From positions 1 to 13,658 of the forward strand of contig JAYTWR010000018.1 in the NCBI GenBank assembly GCA_043743335.1: DNA of 13,658 nt. The letters are read 5' to 3'. The notes beneath the pieces are model-generated. The model did not search any database and was not told the origin of the DNA. It saw only the letters and a list, made by a program, of their open reading frames with translations. The position numbers were made by a program, and so were the translations under genes. Positions 13,632 through 13,658 of the stretch are shown in pieces (within the stretch, counting starts at the first letter, position 1; every line of letters starts with the position of its first letter). The DNA comes from UBA5216 sp043743335 (lineage in GTDB: Bacteria > Pseudomonadota > Gammaproteobacteria > Burkholderiales > SG8-41).

Positions 13632-13658
13632 CAGCATTCTTGCGCGCCAGAATAATCC

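Overview
The window looks like chromosomal DNA of a betaproteobacterium, probably Burkholderiales or a relative. The evidence is two Bug/TctC-type periplasmic receptors (a family expanded in Bordetella and Cupriavidus), a PEP-CTERM protein whose sorting tail has the betaproteobacterial form (VPEPETYALML followed by an Arg-rich end), a TRAP transporter, and moderately GC-rich coding sequence. No rRNA, CRISPR array, transposase or integrase gene is visible.

Left part (1-2150): the 3' end of a HigA-like antitoxin gene with a terminator hairpin; a small unrecognised membrane-protein gene on the minus strand; a tRNA-Arg(CCT)-like gene with G where the near-universal U33 should be; an orphan Bug receptor on the minus strand; and a weak 70-codon ORF just upstream of it. 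Middle-left (2150-5608): a methyl-accepting chemotaxis protein on the plus strand converges on a Ser/Thr kinase fused to a cyclic-nucleotide-binding domain on the minus strand. Five tandem 7-bp units separate them.

Middle (5721-9781): a complete dctPQM TRAP transporter operon on the minus strand (P, then Q, then M, with Q and M overlapping by 4 bp). Across a 383-bp spacer rich in inverted repeats lies a divergent PEP-CTERM gene, which ends at a strong bidirectional terminator. The PEP-CTERM protein has one Cys in its mature part and an FQLAIWEI motif, the pattern expected of an intramolecular thioester domain.

Right part (9831-13658): an Old Yellow Enzyme-type oxidoreductase (minus) is divergent from a second Bug receptor (plus), with a 33-nt near-palindrome between them that looks like a shared operator. 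A cupin gene (minus) follows, flanked on both sides by a 27-nt inverted repeat (25/27 identical). The window ends with a small membrane-protein gene split across two frames and two neat hairpins.

Functionally, the window suggests uptake of small carboxylates (TRAP system, two Bug receptors) next to redox and cupin enzymes that could process them. The substrate cannot be read from the sequence. The best candidates for something new are the putative thioester PEP-CTERM protein, the inverted repeats around the cupin gene, and the OYE/Bug operator.
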